In this document: positions 8,305 to 18,514 of the stretch, piece by piece
How the letters are laid out: each line of letters opens with the position of its first letter
Numbering within the stretch: position 1 is the first letter of the stretch
Assembly: GCA_017643845.1 (NCBI GenBank)
Contig: JAEPMR010000027.1
Coordinates: 1 to 35,208, forward strand
Direction of reading: 5' to 3'
Length of the DNA: 35,208 nucleotides
Origin: Marivivens sp.
GTDB lineage: Bacteria > Pseudomonadota > Alphaproteobacteria > Rhodobacterales > Rhodobacteraceae
Notes under the pieces: generated by a model
Database searches by the model: none
What the model was told of the DNA's origin: nothing
The model's input: only the letters and a program-made list of their open reading frames with translations
Made by a program: the position numbers and the translations under genes

Positions 8305-9090
8305 TCACCTGACCATTCCCAAGAGCGCGGCGTGTGTCACCGCTTCAGCTGTCGTCTGGGCGCCGAGGCGCGTGCGGGCGCTCTTGATCTGCTTCTCCAC
8401 CGTATGGGGGCTGGTGTCGAACTCGGCCGCGATATGCTTTGTCTGTCGCCCTTCTGATAAACGCTGAAGAACGTCGATTTCGCGGTTTGAGAGGCCGAAA
8501 TGTGTGCGGGCGATGACCGATTTATTCACGGAACTGTGGAAAAGGTGCACGAGAGAGAGGATTTCAGCCTCATTTTCGAGGTAGCGCCTGTCCTGCGCTT
8601 CCGCGTCCGAGTGAGGTGGTCCGACGAGGCTAATGCCGCCTTTGTACCGGCCGACGAAAGGTAGGGGAATTGTCACCCCGCTGTTAATGCCCCACTCCTG
8701 AACGATCCGCCATGCGGAGGCGTATTTTTCGCCGTCCGGTTCGGCAGCGAGGCGATCATCAATTGTGATCCAGCGAAGTGGTGTCGTTTCGCTTTTGAGG
8801 AAGTCGAGCGGGTAGTCCCTCTCGTAAAATCTCTCAGACCGATAGTAGGCCATCCATTCATCACTCAAATTCGTGAGAATAACGTAGTCAGAAACTGTCG
8901 GGCGCTCATCGAGCGAAAGACCGTAGACAAACCGGGTGTACCCAAAGGGACTGAACGCACCGACGAGGAGATTGGTGATTTCGTCGCAGGACTCTGCTGC
9001 TGCAAGTTGTTGTGACAATCTCAGCCGGTCTGTTGACTGAATGTTCACTGGTCGATCAATGTTTGTCAAAAGAACGGCCCCACCCAACAT
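8305..9090 (-). CDS. LuxR-family regulator with autoinducer-binding domain (array copy 2)
   Basis: This protein is 261 residues from the ATG at 9088-9090, which has GAGAGTGGGA upstream; a TTG at 9105 would add five residues. It has the same layout as copy 1: autoinducer domain then GerE helix-turn-helix (LSNREIDVLQRLSEG...TSPHTVEKQIKSA). Pocket residues W79, Y83, D92 and W107 keep TraR spacing, and NSGVTIPL carries the conserved Gly. The helix-turn-helix recognition region is nearly identical to copies 1 and 3, so the three may bind the same DNA sites. It lies 64 bases after the pseudogene copy and 13 bases before copy 1, all on the same strand. Confidence 0.92.
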   Translation of the reverse strand: MLGGAVLLTNIDRPVNIQSTDRLRLSQQLAAAESCDEITNLLVGAFSPFGYTRFVYGLSLDERPTVSDYVILTNLSDEWMAYYRSERFYERDYPLDFLKSETTPLRWITIDDRLAAEPDGEKYASAWRIVQEWGINSGVTIPLPFVGRYKGGISLVGPPHSDAEAQDRRYLENEAEILSLVHLFHSSVNKSVIARTHFGLSNREIDVLQRLSEGRQTKHIAAEFDTSPHTVEKQIKSARTRLGAQTTAEAVTHAALLGMVR

Positions 9091-9169
9091 TTTTCCCACT
9101 CTCAATATGAAACAAAGGCCGCACGCAGGTCAAACTCTTGTGGTCGTGTGTATTCCGGGATGCTCAATG

Positions 9170-10098
9170 CTACTTCACGAGCCCCAATAGCACTGCGTTT
9201 GTGACAGCTTCCGCCGTGGTGCGCGTTCCAAGTTTTTCGCGGGCACTTTTCATCTGTTTCTCAACGGTATGAGGGCTGGTGTCGAATTCCGCCGCGATCT
9301 GTTTGGTTTGAAGCCCTTCGGAGGCAAGTTGAAGTACCGCAACTTCACGCGGTGAGAGGCCATAATGTTCGCGGGCGATGACAGAGAAGTTGATAGAGGT
9401 ATGAAATGCTTCTGCGATCGAAGTGATTTCCGGAGAATATTCCTCAAAGAGATGATCGTGCGCGTCTACAGAGCCTTGTTTCGGTGCGATCAGGCCGATG
9501 CCGCCTTTGTAGCGACCCTGCTGCGACAAAGGGATCGTTACGCCAGCCCCCAACCCAAAGGCGCCCGCGGCCGCGCGGACGACCGCATATTCTTGGGGCC
9601 ACTCCCCGACGCGATCTTCCTGTCCGCCTCTGACCAGAGTAGCGCTCCGGACCCGGTCCGGCAGTGGTCTGCAGCAAAAACCGCAAGGTAGAATTTCTGC
9701 TCAGTGTAATACTGCATCCAGTCCGAGGAGAGATTGGTCACGACAGGTGTGGTCAAAGGGTCGATCGGGGCGCCAAATATCCGCCCGTAGATGAAGGTCG
9801 TATACCCGTAAGGTGCGATTACATCTGTCAACGCTCGCACAGTCTCTTCACGTGATCTTGCGGTGCGGAGCGATTGAGAAAATCGTAGCCAGTGCTCCGC
9901 CCCCCAATCGCCGCTTTGGTGGATTTCCGCCAATGGCCCCTCCCGCACCTTTCCTATACCTTTGAGATTAGAGTGAAAGCTCAATGACCTGTCAACGGAT
10001 GGCAGTGAGTATCGGTATTGGTTCCCCTTATCTTGCAAGGGCTGGGTTTCGCAGATTTCAGCAAGACTTTTCAGTACAGCTCTGGCGGTCATCCCCAT
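9170..10098 (-). pseudogene. LuxR-family regulator broken by a one-base deletion (array copy 3)
   Basis: The N-terminal autoinducer domain reads from 10098 and runs out of frame to a stop at 9538. The rest of the domain and an intact GerE helix-turn-helix continue in another frame down to 9170. In copies 1 and 2 the conserved Trp (TraR W85) and the Tyr of the following x-Y-A block are exactly 16 codons apart. Here the Trp codon starts at 9636 and the Tyr codon at 9589, 47 bases, so one base is missing between them. The ligand-binding Asp (TraR D70 position) is Val140 in this copy while W127, Y131 and W155 remain, which hints that decay or divergence is older than the frameshift. A sequencing error is the alternative. 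The gene starts 24 bases after the RfaH-like gene ends. Confidence 0.85.
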
Positions 10099-10122
10099 CC
10101 GGGATGGCCGCCTTTGGTTCGG

Positions 10123-10635
10123 TTAGCCGGTTGCGCGCACCTGGTCGGCGCCCAGTTGCACGCGGGTGTGCTGACCCATCAGATCCAGCAAGACCCAGAC
10201 CCGCTGATCGGGTGCGATGGTCTCGACCTCTGCCACGAAATCCGCAAATGGGCCGCTCAGGACCTCGACAGATGTGCCGGTCTGCAGATCCGGTGTTGGC
10301 TGCAAGCGGCCGAGATCATCACAGCGGGCGCGCAATTCACGGATCAAAGCCTGTGGTACTGGGCGCGGGCGGGCGTCAAAACTGACCAGACGGCTGACGC
10401 CGGAGGTGGCGTTGATCTTGCGCCAGGGCGCGGTGGCTGGATCGAAATGCACGAAGAGATAGCCAGGAAAGAGGGGGCGCAAGGCTTCGACGAACCGGCC
10501 CGCTTGCCTGCGGGTGACCGTCTGTTGCGGCAGGAACGTCGAAAATCCTTGACGGGCAAGATTGCGGAGAGCAATGGCCTGTGCATTGGGCTTGAGCTGC
10601 GCAAGAAACCAGTGGTGGTCGTTCACGTCGGTCAT
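10123..10635 (-). CDS. RfaH-like specialised NusG paralogue (transcription antiterminator)
   Basis: This 170-residue protein has an N-terminal NGN domain (HWFLAQLKPNAQ..., LFPGYLFVHFDP, INATSGVSRLVSF; about residues 7-105) and a C-terminal KOW domain (TGTSVEVLSGPFADFVAEV). The block order and the INATxGVSxxVxF signature closely resemble RfaH, the NusG paralogue that binds a paused RNA polymerase at an ops element and prevents termination in long surface-polysaccharide operons. The ATG at 10635 is chosen because AGGAGAGG lies upstream and homology starts directly after it; an in-frame start at 10692 would add 19 residues without similarity. It is divergent from the MarR gene and the polysaccharide operon, its likely target, and probably co-transcribed with the LuxR array. 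Confidence 0.88.
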   Translation of the reverse strand: MTDVNDHHWFLAQLKPNAQAIALRNLARQGFSTFLPQQTVTRRQAGRFVEALRPLFPGYLFVHFDPATAPWRKINATSGVSRLVSFDARPRPVPQALIRELRARCDDLGRLQPTPDLQTGTSVEVLSGPFADFVAEVETIAPDQRVWVLLDLMGQHTRVQLGADQVRATG

Positions 10636-11019
10636 GCCCTGATCGCCTCTCCTGCTTGCCCGCAACATCAGCCTTTCCAATGTTGCGTTCAATTTTGAGC
10701 GACCCTATCAGGAACCGGCGCTGATGCAAGGCCTTCAAGCGGTGGTTTCGGTGCTCAGCTTTACGCCATCGAGCCGCGTGAGGTTCTGCTCGAAATGCCT
10801 TGTATCATGGGGGAATGCTCGGTTCCGTCGAGGCGCGCGCTTTCTCAAAAGAGTGCCTTCCTGCGCTGAAATTGACTTGCACAGGCTGCGCGCATGGATT
10901 AGCGCTCAAAAACGAGCGGACATGATGATGACCCCTCTGCGCACCACTGTTTCACCTGCCCGGACCCGCGTGAGCGCCGGTGCGGTAGCCGTGGGCCGGC
11001 GCCCCGGAGCGCGGAGCTG
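10636..11019 (+). other. Divergent intergenic region between RfaH-like and MarR genes
   Basis: No convincing gene is seen in these 384 bases. A weak plus-strand promoter candidate is TTGACT at 10872-10877 and TGGATT at 10895-10900 (17-base spacer). Just before the MarR gene, 10981-10991 contains GCGGTAGC, the core of the enterobacterial ops element, but it matches only 7 of 9 defined consensus positions. Both are suggestions only. Confidence 0.3.
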
Positions 11020-11388
11020 ATGGCGAGCCGCCGTGACCTGCAGCAGGAGGAGGTGCGCTTTCGCGTGCTGCGGCTCCTCAATGACAATCCCGATCTCTCG
11101 ACGCGCCAGATCGCCGATGCGGTCGGAATATCCAATGGATCAGCCTATTATTGCCTCAATGCGTTGATGCAGAAAGGGCTCGTCAAGATCGGCAATTTCC
11201 GCGCCTCCGATCACAAGGGGCGCTATGCCTATGTGCTCACGCCGCGCGGCCTGCGGGAGAAAACGCAGCTGACGGCAAAGTTTCTCGAGCGCAAGCTTGC
11301 GGAATATGAGGCCCTGAAGGCCGAGATCGCCGCCCTTGAGGATGAGGTCGGCGAGGCCCTGCCTGCCCGCCGTTTGGGACGGGGGTGA
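11020..11388 (+). CDS. MarR-family EPS-associated transcriptional regulator
   Basis: This 122-residue winged-helix protein has a helix-turn-helix at about residues 26-55 (LSTRQIADAVGISNGSAYYCLNALMQKGLVKIGNF), a wing (RYAYVLTPRGLREKTQLT) and a C-terminal coiled-coil-like helix (FLERKLAEYEALKAEIAALEDEV). This is the pattern of the MarR family EPS-associated regulators often found at the head of exopolysaccharide clusters. The start ATG at 11020 follows GGAGCGCGGAG. It points toward the polysaccharide operon, separated by a 552-base leader, and is divergent from the RfaH-like gene. Control of the cluster is inferred from location and family. Confidence 0.85.
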   Translation: MASRRDLQQEEVRFRVLRLLNDNPDLSTRQIADAVGISNGSAYYCLNALMQKGLVKIGNFRASDHKGRYAYVLTPRGLREKTQLTAKFLERKLAEYEALKAEIAALEDEVGEALPARRLGRG

Positions 11389-11492
11389 GGGCTGATGAGA
11401 GCTGGGGTTATCGTGAGTTGCACTAAAATGGTGAGATTTAGTGATGAGAAGCCGGTTTTGTGTTGATGATTTGTTGGGGTCGGTCAGTTTTG

Positions 11493-11522
11493 TTGACGTT
11501 TTCTGATGAGCAAGTGTCTGAT
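11493..11522 (+). promoter_or_regulatory. Candidate sigma70-type promoter for the polysaccharide operon
   Basis: A good -35 TTGACG (11493-11498) is followed after 18 bases by TCTGAT (11517-11522), which matches four of six -10 positions. It lies in the AT-rich part of the leader. The match is only moderate. Confidence 0.3.
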
Positions 11523-11693
11523 AGTAAAAGTTGGCGCAATTTGGGGGCAAGCCTTCAGGTTGCCGAGCAGCCGGCGGGACGATAAAAATCGTAACTTTGT
11601 GTTGAGCAATTTTATGGGCTCTTCTTGTCTTCGCATATTTGTTCACAGCAAGTGCGGAAGCTTATGAGAAAGACGTGTGGGTTCAGGGTGATG

Positions 11694-11704
11694 GGGGGTA
11701 GCCT
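11694..11704 (+). promoter_or_regulatory. ops/JUMPstart-like element in the polysaccharide operon leader
   Basis: GGGGGTAGCCT matches the ops consensus GGCGGTAGNNT at eight of nine defined positions. It sits 237 bases upstream of the first polysaccharide gene and downstream of the promoter candidate, on the sense strand, as JUMPstart elements do. An RfaH-like gene is 1.1 kb away. Alphaproteobacterial RfaH relatives may recognise a different sequence, so this is a candidate only. Confidence 0.35.
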
Positions 11705-11940
11705 TCTGTACCATGACCTGTGTGAAGGTTGGCGGTGCCACTCGTCCGAGGTTTTGACGCTACATCTCCCTCGGTAACCCTGTCCGCAATCATGGCTTGC
11801 CGAAATTCAGCGTTCGACGTAAATCGCGCCTCAGGCTCCCGTACGGCCGCCAGTTCCTGCGAAGCAGTTGCAAAATTATGACGAAACCATTCCGTGGCCG
11901 TAGGAAGCGGATGGGGCAATTTGATTATGGAAGGACTTAG

Positions 11941-14209
<2,269 letters not shown>

Positions 14210-14211
14210 TA

Positions 14212-14805
14212 ATGATGAGTCACTACCAGCATCCCAGCGCTATCGTAGATGATGGTGCGAAAATCGGCGAAGGCAGTCGCATCTGGCATTTCGTACACGT
14301 CTGCGGTGGAGCCCGGATCGGCGCAGGCGTGTCCTTGGGCCAAAACGTGTTTGTTGGAAACAAGGTCGTCATCGGCGATCGCTGCAAGGTGCAGAACAAC
14401 GTTTCGGTCTATGATAATGTGACTTTGGAAGAGGGCGTGTTTTGTGGCCCTTCCATGGTATTCACGAACGTCTACAATCCACGCAGCTTGATCGAGCGCA
14501 AGGACCAGTATCGTGACACGCTGGTTAAGCGTGGCGCAACACTGGGAGCAAACTGCACAATCGTTTGCGGTGTCACGATCGGGGAATATGCGTTTGTTGG
14601 TGCAGGTGCGGTGATCAACAAAGACGTGTCCGACTACGCTCTGGTGCTAGGCCTCCCAGGTCGCCAAATGGGTTGGATGAGCGCCTACGGCGAGCGGCTT
14701 GATCTACCATTGTATGGTGAGGGTAGTGCGACCTGCGCTCATACCGGCGATATCTATTCCCTAACCGGGGCGATCGTGACCCGCCAGGAGGCCTCTGCAA
14801 CATGA
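14212..14805 (+). CDS. wbpD: UDP-GlcNAc(3NH2)A 3-N-acetyltransferase (WbpD-like, left-handed beta-helix)
   Basis: This 197-residue hexapeptide-repeat acetyltransferase has [LIV]-G-x4 repeats from about residue 10 to 150, for example [33 protein letters not shown] and [16 protein letters not shown]. The sequence [11 protein letters not shown] carries the Asn seen in the WbpD/WlbB active site region. It is proposed to add acetyl from acetyl-CoA to the 3-amino group made by the WbpE-like enzyme. Two adjacent ATG codons (14212 and 14215) could both start it. The stop overlaps the next gene by four bases, so expression of the pair is coupled. Confidence 0.92.
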   Translation: MMSHYQHPSAIVDDGAKIGEGSRIWHFVHVCGGARIGAGVSLGQNVFVGNKVVIGDRCKVQNNVSVYDNVTLEEGVFCGPSMVFTNVYNPRSLIERKDQYRDTLVKRGATLGANCTIVCGVTIGEYAFVGAGAVINKDVSDYALVLGLPGRQMGWMSAYGERLDLPLYGEGSATCAHTGDIYSLTGAIVTRQEASAT

Positions 14806-15893
14806 TCCCGTTCATTGACCTAGCTGCGCAGCAAGATTACTTGCGCGCTGACATAGAAGCCAGGATTGCTGCAGTTCTAGCTCATGGCGAGTATATCCTT
14901 GGTCCTGAAGTTGCCGAGCTCGAGGAAAAACTGTCCGACTACACTGGCGCGGCTCATTGCATCAGCGTCGCCAACGGCACCGACGCACTGCAAATCGCAC
15001 TGATGGCGCTGGGTGTTGGTCCCGGCGATGAAGTAATCACCCCCGGCTTCAGCTACATAGCAACTGCCGAGGCAGCCAAGGTTCTGGGAGCCAACGTTGT
15101 TTACGTCGATATCGACCCAGTCAGCTACAACTTGGACCCTGCGCTGCTTGAGGCGGCAATCACACCGCAAACAAAGGCGATCATTCCGGTCTCGCTTTAC
15201 GGCCAACCCGCCGATTTCGACATCATTAACGCAATCGCTGCAAGGCACAGCTTGCCTGTGATCGAGGATGCCGCACAAAGTTTTGGCGCCAGTTACAAGG
15301 GCCGTAGGTCCTGCAACCTTAGCACCATTGCCTGCACTAGTTTTTTTCCATCTAAACCACTGGGGTGCTATGGAGATGGCGGCGCAATTTTCACGTCTGA
15401 TCCGGAACTGGGAAAGGTTATCCGCCAGATTGCTCGACACGGTCAGGAAAAGCGGTATCATCACGTACGCGTCGGTGTGAACTCGCGTCTCGATACGCTG
15501 CAAGCGGCGATCCTCCTACCCAAACTGGAAGTGCTTGATGAGGAGATTTTGGCGCGCCAGCAGTTGGCCGAGGCCTATTCCGCTGCGCTGTCGCCACTGG
15601 GGATCGTTCCCCCGCACGTCGCGTACGGTAATAAGAGTGCTTGGGCGCAATATACCATACGAGTTGAAAACCGCGTCCATGTACAATCAGTATTAGAGAG
15701 ACGCGGCGTGCCCACCGCGGTGCATTACCCGTTGCCTTTGAACCAGCAACCGGCTGTGGCTGACCCTGAGGCGGTATTGCCTCAAGGTGATGCTGCCGCC
15801 CAGGCGGTGATGAGCCTGCCGATGCACCCATACATGTCTGCGTCGGACCGGGGGCTGGTGGTCGCGGGTCTGAACGAGGCGCTGAGCTTGTGA
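14802..15893 (+). CDS. wbpE: UDP-3-keto-GlcNAcA aminotransferase (WbpE-like, DegT/DnrJ/EryC1)
   Basis: This 363-residue PLP-dependent aminotransferase would convert the 3-keto sugar from the WbpB-like enzyme to UDP-GlcNAc(3NH2)A with glutamate. It opens with PFIDLAAQQ, typical of the family. It has [11 protein letters not shown] for phosphate binding, the Asp/Gln of [11 protein letters not shown], and the PLP lysine K185 in [15 protein letters not shown]. The pyridoxal Lys number equals that of P. aeruginosa WbpE. The later block [14 protein letters not shown] fits the sugar-aminotransferase family. It is the last gene of the first gene block; 220 bases without a gene follow. Confidence 0.94.
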   Translation: MIPFIDLAAQQDYLRADIEARIAAVLAHGEYILGPEVAELEEKLSDYTGAAHCISVANGTDALQIALMALGVGPGDEVITPGFSYIATAEAAKVLGANVVYVDIDPVSYNLDPALLEAAITPQTKAIIPVSLYGQPADFDIINAIAARHSLPVIEDAAQSFGASYKGRRSCNLSTIACTSFFPSKPLGCYGDGGAIFTSDPELGKVIRQIARHGQEKRYHHVRVGVNSRLDTLQAAILLPKLEVLDEEILARQQLAEAYSAALSPLGIVPPHVAYGNKSAWAQYTIRVENRVHVQSVLERRGVPTAVHYPLPLNQQPAVADPEAVLPQGDAAAQAVMSLPMHPYMSASDRGLVVAGLNEALSL

Positions 15894-16113
15894 AGAAATG
15901 TTAGGAGCAAAAACTGTGTGACGCACTGGCAACTTTGTTGCTAACGCATCGCGCGACGGTTTTTGTTCTTGATTGTTTATGCTCCGCGCATTGTGTTGAA
16001 AAGACTTGAATAATTCGTTCTTACAACTCAACCTGCGTTCTAACGCCTCGTGAAAATTTGGTTGGGAAAAGAGCGCCAATGCGGGACTAGAAGAAGAGAT
16101 ATGAGACGTACCT

Positions 16114-17205
16114 ATGGTTGAGATACTGACAGTCATTGGCGCCCGCCCGCAGTTTATAAAAGCCGCCGCAGTCTCTAGAATGATCGCGGCCCAGTCCGGT
16201 CTTTGCGAGAGGCTGCTACACACTGGCCAGCACTTCGACACAAACATGTCAGACGTGTTTTTTGAGGAAATGGGCATACCCGCGCCGACGCACCACTTAG
16301 GCGTCGCTGGTGGTAGCCATGGCGAGATGACCGGCCGGATGCTGGAAGGGATCGAGCAGGTGCTACTCGAGACCAGGCCAGACGTGGTGATGGTCTATGG
16401 TGATACTAATTCGACCGTTGCCGGTGCGCTTGCAGCCTCAAAACTTCATATTCCGGTCGCCCATGTCGAGGCCGGGCTACGTTCCTTCAACCGGCGCATG
16501 CCGGAAGAACTCAATCGTATCCTCACAGATCATTGCTCAGACCTATTATTCACACCGACCAGCACGGCTACCAATAACCTGCGAGCGGAGGGAGTGCCTT
16601 TTGAGCGTATTCTGCAAGTAGGAGACGTGATGTATGATGCGGCGAGGCACTTTGGCGCTCTGGTGGCCGAACGCGATTTTTCAAAACTGACCGGCTTCGA
16701 CGCAGGCGTGCCTTTTGTACTGGCCACCGTGCACCGGCAAGAAAACACCGATGACCCAGAGCGGCTTGCTGTGATCATCGAAGGGCTAGCGGCGGTCACC
16801 GACACCCTGCCTGTAGCTCTCCCCCTGCACCCCCGCACTCGCGGTCGGCTGCAAAACGCCGGTTTAGGCGCGGCACTTGAGCGCCTCACCCTGCTTGAGC
16901 CACTGGGCTACCTCGACATGGTGGTGTTGGAGAAGAATGCTGCGCTTATCGCCACTGATAGCGGCGGTGTACAAAAGGAGGCGTTTTTCCACGGCGTTCC
17001 TTGCGTGACCCTGCGTGACGAGACTGAGTGGGTCGAACTTGTTGATGCAGGCTGGAACCGCTTGGTTCCTCCGCTGTCAGTGAACGCGGTCAGTAGTGCC
17101 GTGCACGAGGCGCTCGGTTCGAAGGGAAAAGCGGTCGCCCCTTATGGTGACGGCAATGCATCGGCACAGATCATAGCAAGTCTCGTAGAGGTGGCCTCTC
17201 GGTGA
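16114..17205 (+). CDS. wbpI: UDP-GlcNAc(3NAc)A 2-epimerase (WbpI-like)
   Basis: This 363-residue protein belongs to the non-hydrolysing UDP-GlcNAc 2-epimerase family. Motifs include VIGARPQFIK at the N-terminus, YGDTNSTVAGALAA, VAHVEAGLRSFNRRMPEELNR, LHPRTRG and TDSGGVQKEAFFHGVPCVTLRDETEWVEL. The WbpA-B-D-E genes just upstream point to the WbpI activity, producing UDP-ManNAc(3NAc)A, rather than WecB-type epimerisation of UDP-GlcNAc; the two cannot be told apart from motifs alone. The 220-base gap before it (15894-16113) is AT-rich and may hold a secondary promoter, but no convincing one was identified. Its stop overlaps the next start by four bases. Confidence 0.9.
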   Translation: MVEILTVIGARPQFIKAAAVSRMIAAQSGLCERLLHTGQHFDTNMSDVFFEEMGIPAPTHHLGVAGGSHGEMTGRMLEGIEQVLLETRPDVVMVYGDTNSTVAGALAASKLHIPVAHVEAGLRSFNRRMPEELNRILTDHCSDLLFTPTSTATNNLRAEGVPFERILQVGDVMYDAARHFGALVAERDFSKLTGFDAGVPFVLATVHRQENTDDPERLAVIIEGLAAVTDTLPVALPLHPRTRGRLQNAGLGAALERLTLLEPLGYLDMVVLEKNAALIATDSGGVQKEAFFHGVPCVTLRDETEWVELVDAGWNRLVPPLSVNAVSSAVHEALGSKGKAVAPYGDGNASAQIIASLVEVASR

Positions 17206-18428
17206 AAACCATCTGGATCATCAATCAGGATGGTTCCACTCCTGAGACAGGCTATGGAGGCCGGCACCATTATTTTGCGCAGGAACTTGGGCGGCGCGGC
17301 TACCGTGTATATTTTGTGATCGCGAGCTGGCACCACCTGCTGACCAACGTCGACACCCGACTGCCGCGCATGGAAGTGCGTGACTCGTACACTGTGGTCC
17401 GCGTACCGGTGATCAGATACCGCCATGCGCAGTCGAAGTTGCGAGTGATCAACTGGGAGATATTTCGCTTCCGCCTTCCTGGGCTTCTACGGCAAATTCC
17501 CCATCCACCGGACGTCATATACTATTCTTCTCTGTCGCTGGTCGGCTCACTCGGCGCCGAGAAACTCGCACGGCGTACCGGGGCGAGGCTGGTTTTTGAG
17601 GTGCGGGACATCTGGCCCTTATCGCTGCAAGTTCTACGCGGGGTTCCCGACTCCCACCCATACGTACGTTACTTGCGCGGCATCGAGTTGCGCGCCTACG
17701 CTCGGGCCGACGCGGTAATTTCTAACCTGCGCAATGCCCTCGACCACATGGTCGAGTCCGGGATGGATGCCAATAAGTTCACTTGGATCCCCAATGGTGT
17801 GTCGCGTGAGGAAAAGGCAACACCTGAGTCACTCCCCGCGCATATTGCTGCAAGACTACCCAATGATAAGTTCATCGTCGGCTATACTGGTTCTTTAAAC
17901 ACTGCCAACGCGCCCTTTACGCTCGTTGAAGCCGCTGATCTTCTGCGTGAGTACCGTGACATTGCATTTGTAATTGTCGGTAAGGGTAGCGAGCAGGCGA
18001 AGCTCGCGCAGATGATAAGTGACCGCGGTCTCGACGCGGTGAAATTGATCGAGGCGATTCCAAAGCTTCAGGTGCCGACCATGCTCGCTTCATTTGACGC
18101 CTGTTATATTGGGCTACACTCTAAGCCCTTGTTTCGGTACGGAGTATCGCCCAATAAGCTGTTTGACTACCTCGCATCAGGGCGTCCTATCCTTTATGGC
18201 ATCGACAGCGGTGACTACCGTCCAGTTGAAGAGGCCGGCGCTGGATTCCACGTAGCGCCAGAAAATCCGGAGGCTCTTGCCGAAGCCATTCTACACCTCA
18301 AGTCGCTCCCTGCAGAGGAGCGTGCCGATATGGGACGGCGCGGCATCGACACCGTCGAAAACGAGTACACATACGAGGAGCTCACCGATACACTGGAGAC
18401 AGTGCTTTTCCCGGAGGTCTCGGTGTGA
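17202..18428 (+). CDS. Glycosyltransferase family 4 (WbuB-like)
   Basis: This 408-residue GT-B fold glycosyltransferase starts at a GTG overlapping the epimerase stop (GTGA). The N-terminal GYGGRHHYFAQELGRRGYRV is the acceptor-side glycine loop. The VFEVRDIWPLSLQ segment is typical of the WbuB-like GT4 group that uses N-acetylated sugars. The C-terminal nucleotide-binding part has KFIVGYTGSLNTANA and GVSPNKLFDYLASGRPIL, with a Lys/Asp arrangement in place of the usual Glu. It may transfer the amino-uronic acid made by the upstream enzymes, as WbpH does in P. aeruginosa, but donor and acceptor are inferred. Confidence 0.9.
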   Translation: MKTIWIINQDGSTPETGYGGRHHYFAQELGRRGYRVYFVIASWHHLLTNVDTRLPRMEVRDSYTVVRVPVIRYRHAQSKLRVINWEIFRFRLPGLLRQIPHPPDVIYYSSLSLVGSLGAEKLARRTGARLVFEVRDIWPLSLQVLRGVPDSHPYVRYLRGIELRAYARADAVISNLRNALDHMVESGMDANKFTWIPNGVSREEKATPESLPAHIAARLPNDKFIVGYTGSLNTANAPFTLVEAADLLREYRDIAFVIVGKGSEQAKLAQMISDRGLDAVKLIEAIPKLQVPTMLASFDACYIGLHSKPLFRYGVSPNKLFDYLASGRPILYGIDSGDYRPVEEAGAGFHVAPENPEALAEAILHLKSLPAEERADMGRRGIDTVENEYTYEELTDTLETVLFPEVSV

Positions 18429-18514
18429 AATCCTTCTGGCGAGTAGTTGAGCCGCCCCGAATCGACGGAGCTTACGTGGCATTCGGGTGGTTGAAGGCCT
18501 GCCCATGCGTATGA
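18425..18514 (+). CDS. Possible 29-residue coupled ORF or remnant
   Basis: A short frame starts with GTG overlapping the glycosyltransferase stop (GTGA). It ends with TGA inside the first codons of the HisH-like gene, where one of that gene's candidate ATGs also forms ATGA. Every other junction from the epimerase to the polymerase is coupled in this way, so the ORF may be translated to carry ribosomes across, or be the leftover of a deleted gene. It has no recognised domain and includes Trp, Cys and Pro residues. Conservation is unknown. Confidence 0.25.
   Translation: MKSFWRVVEPPRIDGAYVAFGWLKACPCV

Larger units (their letters stand above)
11389..11940 (+). other. Long non-coding leader of the polysaccharide operon
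   Basis: These 552 bases contain no supported gene. The minus-strand reading frame over 11683-12066 is an antisense shadow that invades the wbpA-like gene. The first half (11400-11650) is AT-rich compared with the flanks and holds a promoter candidate. The second half contains an ops-like motif. The distance from promoter candidate to first gene (over 400 bases) fits a long untranslated leader of the type on which RfaH-type factors act. Confidence 0.5.

Noticed and set aside
9538-9640. Programmed ribosomal frameshift in the third LuxR gene
   Set aside because: No slippery heptamer or downstream structure was seen near the frame change, and no precedent is known for this family; a deletion or sequencing error is simpler.
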